This document shows positions 62,410-64,000 of a DNA stretch of 64,000 bases, in pieces. Under the pieces are notes generated by a model, which worked only from the letters and a program-made list of their open reading frames with translations, was not told the DNA's origin and did no database searches. Made by a program: the position numbers and the translations under genes. Numbering within the stretch: the stretch's first letter is position 1; the number at the start of each line of letters is the position of its first letter. Source of the DNA: Bacterioplanoides pacificum (GTDB lineage Bacteria > Pseudomonadota > Gammaproteobacteria > Pseudomonadales > Oceanobacteraceae); the NCBI RefSeq assembly GCF_042648445.1, contig NZ_JBHRYB010000003.1, positions 124,001-188,000 on the forward strand, in the 5' to 3' direction.

Positions 62410-63165
62410 TCAGCGGAATAAATAATCTGACAATAACGCCTGATACACCGTCAGGATACGTTCATAACGACCGTTATCACGGATTTTCTGGAAGCCACGA
62501 TCAAAGCTGTCGCGTAACATCTCACTATGAAACACCGCGTAATACTGTGAGCGTGCGAAAATATCGTGATATTGCTGTTCCTGGCGATACAACTCACTGG
62601 CTGGGTTTTGCCGCCGCAGCTGGCTGAGAAAATAACGGAAGATGGTGCGATCCATCACCAATACCTGACGCTCACGCCGGAACAAATCCTGTACCTGCTC
62701 AACCTGCAGCGTGTATTCGCGATAATCCGTAATGGCCGCTGCCACCTCCGGATAAGGTTCCGGCATCAGTTTTGTCGCCAGCCGGAAGGCGCCCAACCGG
62801 TATGGCTGCAGAGCCTCAACCGTGTCGATGGTGTAATTGTCGGCGCGTAAGGTAATCGCCTGATTATGAAAAACGATCAGTGGCAGAGCGGAGAAATACG
62901 CCGCTGGAAATTGTTCCGCCTTGCCAACAAACACAGCATCCACACTTTTATCCATAAACGCCTGCAACACTTTGTCATTGTCACCATAGCGTAATACCAC
63001 CTGAATATTTTCTTCCGCCAACGCCGCGCGGAAAACATCCACTACGATTCCCCGGTCTTTGTCGGCGATCACATACGGTGGCATGGATATACCCGAACCC
63101 AGGGTAATGGTTTGATCCGCCAGCAGGGTTAATGGCCAGACCAGCAATAACAAAAGCCGGATCAT
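62410..63165 (-). CDS. Periplasmic solute-binding protein (SBP family 3-like)
   Basis: From the ATG at 63165 (GGAG eight bases upstream) the protein has 251 residues with a short signal peptide (MIRLLLLLVWPLTLLA). The mature part resembles the amino-acid-binding family 3 fold: ITLGSGISMPPYVIADKDRG, IVVDVFRAALAEENIQVVL and a hinge with DKSVDAVFVGKAEQF. There is no permease or ATPase gene beside it, so it may be a stand-alone periplasmic sensor or a component of a distant transporter. Ligand unknown. Confidence 0.85.
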   Translation of the reverse strand: MIRLLLLLVWPLTLLADQTITLGSGISMPPYVIADKDRGIVVDVFRAALAEENIQVVLRYGDNDKVLQAFMDKSVDAVFVGKAEQFPAAYFSALPLIVFHNQAITLRADNYTIDTVEALQPYRLGAFRLATKLMPEPYPEVAAAITDYREYTLQVEQVQDLFRRERQVLVMDRTIFRYFLSQLRRQNPASELYRQEQQYHDIFARSQYYAVFHSEMLRDSFDRGFQKIRDNGRYERILTVYQALLSDYLFR

Positions 63166-63246
63166 AAATGCATCTCCAGAATATCCCCCTGTTATCCTAG
63201 ACGAGGAATTCACTGCCCGTTCGCCACGGTCTTATTCCGGGCAATA

Positions 63247-63281
63247 AAAAAGCCCTGACGACCAGGCCGTCAGGGCTTTTT
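63247..63281. terminator. Terminator after typA
   Basis: aaaaagccctgacg and cgtcagggcttttt are perfect arms around seven bases, downstream of typA on the minus strand. Confidence 0.93.
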
Positions 63282-63296
63282 CAGACAAACGGTCGC

Positions 63297-64000
63297 TTAT
63301 TTGCTCTTCGCACGCTTACGTTCGTTTTCTTTCAGCAGCTTCTTACGCAGACGAATGCTTTCTGGTGTCACTTCAACCAGCTCATCATCTTCGATAAATT
63401 CCAGCGCCTGCTCCAGCGTATGACGCACCGGCGGTGTCAGGTTGATCGCTTCGTCGGTACCTGAGGCACGAACGTTGGTCAGCTGCTTGGCTTTGGTTGG
63501 ATTCACCACCAGGTCGTTATCACGCGAGTGCAGACCGACAATCATGCCTTCGTAAACCTCAACTGCCGGCTCAACGAATAACCGACCACGATCCTGCAGC
63601 GTGAACAACGCATAACCCAGCACTTTACCGGCGACCATAGACACCAGTACACCATTATGACGGGTGGAGCCCAGGCCGGTTTGTACCGGACCATAATGAT
63701 CAAAGACGTTGGTCAGAATACCGGAGCCGGAAGTCATGGTCATAAACTGGTTACGGAAACCAATCAGGCCACGAGCCGGCATAATGAATTCAAGGCGGGT
63801 ACGGCCTTTGCCATCCGGAACCATGTTGGTCATTTCGGCACGACGGTTACCCATCTCTTCCATCACTGAACCCTGGTGTTCGTCTTCGATATCGATCACC
63901 ACCTGCTCGTACGGCTCCTGCAACTCACCGTCGACTTCTTTCTGGACCACTTCCGGCTTACCAATCGCCATCTCGAAACCTTCACGACGCATGGTTTCAA
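63297..64000 (-). CDS. typA: TypA/BipA ribosome-associated GTPase, 3' part
   Basis: The last 235 residues or so of TypA/BipA, cut at the right edge of the window. Visible are domain V-type sequence GEELQEPYEQVVIDIEDEHQ-like, NRRAEMTNMVPDGKGRTRLE, PARGLIGFRNQFMTMTSGSG, and the BipA C-terminal region RASGTDEAINLTPPVRHTLE ending in a basic tail. The GTPase domain lies outside the window. TypA acts on ribosomes in cold and stress adaptation. Confidence 0.96.
   Translation of the reverse strand, partial: ETMRREGFEMAIGKPEVVQKEVDGELQEPYEQVVIDIEDEHQGSVMEEMGNRRAEMTNMVPDGKGRTRLEFIMPARGLIGFRNQFMTMTSGSGILTNVFDHYGPVQTGLGSTRHNGVLVSMVAGKVLGYALFTLQDRGRLFVEPAVEVYEGMIVGLHSRDNDLVVNPTKAKQLTNVRASGTDEAINLTPPVRHTLEQALEFIEDDELVEVTPESIRLRKKLLKENERKRAKSK

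Overview
The window is a stretch of a gammaproteobacterial chromosome, most like the marine Oceanospirillales/Pseudomonadales (Oceanobacter/Thalassolituus-like). This rests on Pseudomonas-type synteny of argH with a divergent algZ-algR pair, an Enterobacteria/Pseudomonas-type yrfG-hslR-hslO-pckA cluster next to nudE, a short MaeB malic enzyme without a PTA domain, many outer-membrane lipoproteins and a TonB receptor. The genus call is inference; no rRNA is present.

Layout. 1-7.7 kb (minus): a FecI/FecR-type regulatory pair under a good Fur box, followed by a large Calx-beta/DUF1566 lipoprotein, an STN-domain TonB-dependent receptor of the haem/haemoglobin type, a second Calx-beta/DUF1566 lipoprotein and a further DUF1566 gene cut by the window edge. 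7.8-12 kb: htpX, an autoregulated XRE-cupin regulator with azlCD, and glmU. 12-14.5 kb: egtD-egtB for ergothioneine. 14.6-17.7 kb: zinc uptake, znuA divergent from zur-znuC-znuB. 17.8-20.7 kb: a Sco protein, a MATE transporter and an unknown helical protein. 20.7-22.4 kb: two arrays of REP/BIME units flanking a REP-associated tyrosine transposase. 22.4-25.5 kb: LysR, cytochrome b561, yceI, then an odd BIME fused to a 5'-truncated M19 dipeptidase. 25.5-29 kb: a three-lipoprotein operon (COG3014, LpoB-like, LPP20-like). 29.3-36.4 kb: yheV-prlC, gamma carbonic anhydrase, a YebC-family gene and three other lipoprotein genes. 36.5-40 kb: algR-algZ / argH. 40-47.4 kb: a small membrane protein, an HDAC-like remnant, a Gly/Asp-repeat lipoprotein, LysR with a dienoyl-CoA isomerase-like gene, a beta-barrel protein, a DHH phosphoesterase and an SPFH protein. 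47.7-49.4 kb: a class II Fic gene bounded by 100-bp direct repeats. 49.4-64 kb: pckA, hslO, hslR, yrfG, nudE, a hybrid kinase, lrgAB, tRNA-Leu(TAG), an AI-2E-type transporter, a CpxRA-like pair, maeB, a periplasmic binding protein and the 3' part of typA.

Most of the window is ordinary core genome. The parts that stand out are (1) the surface-signalling receptor operon flanked by paralogous DUF1566 lipoproteins, one of which seems to be split into two genes; (2) the RAYT/BIME island, whose spacers carry a piece of the neighbouring LysR gene, plus a related BIME that ends in a truncated dipeptidase; and (3) the Fic gene between long direct repeats that carry copies of a palindrome also found at its own promoter. 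Terminator hairpins lie after most transcription units and several shared start/stop overlaps support the operon calls. All protein identifications were made by reading translated sequence and motifs; no database search was run.
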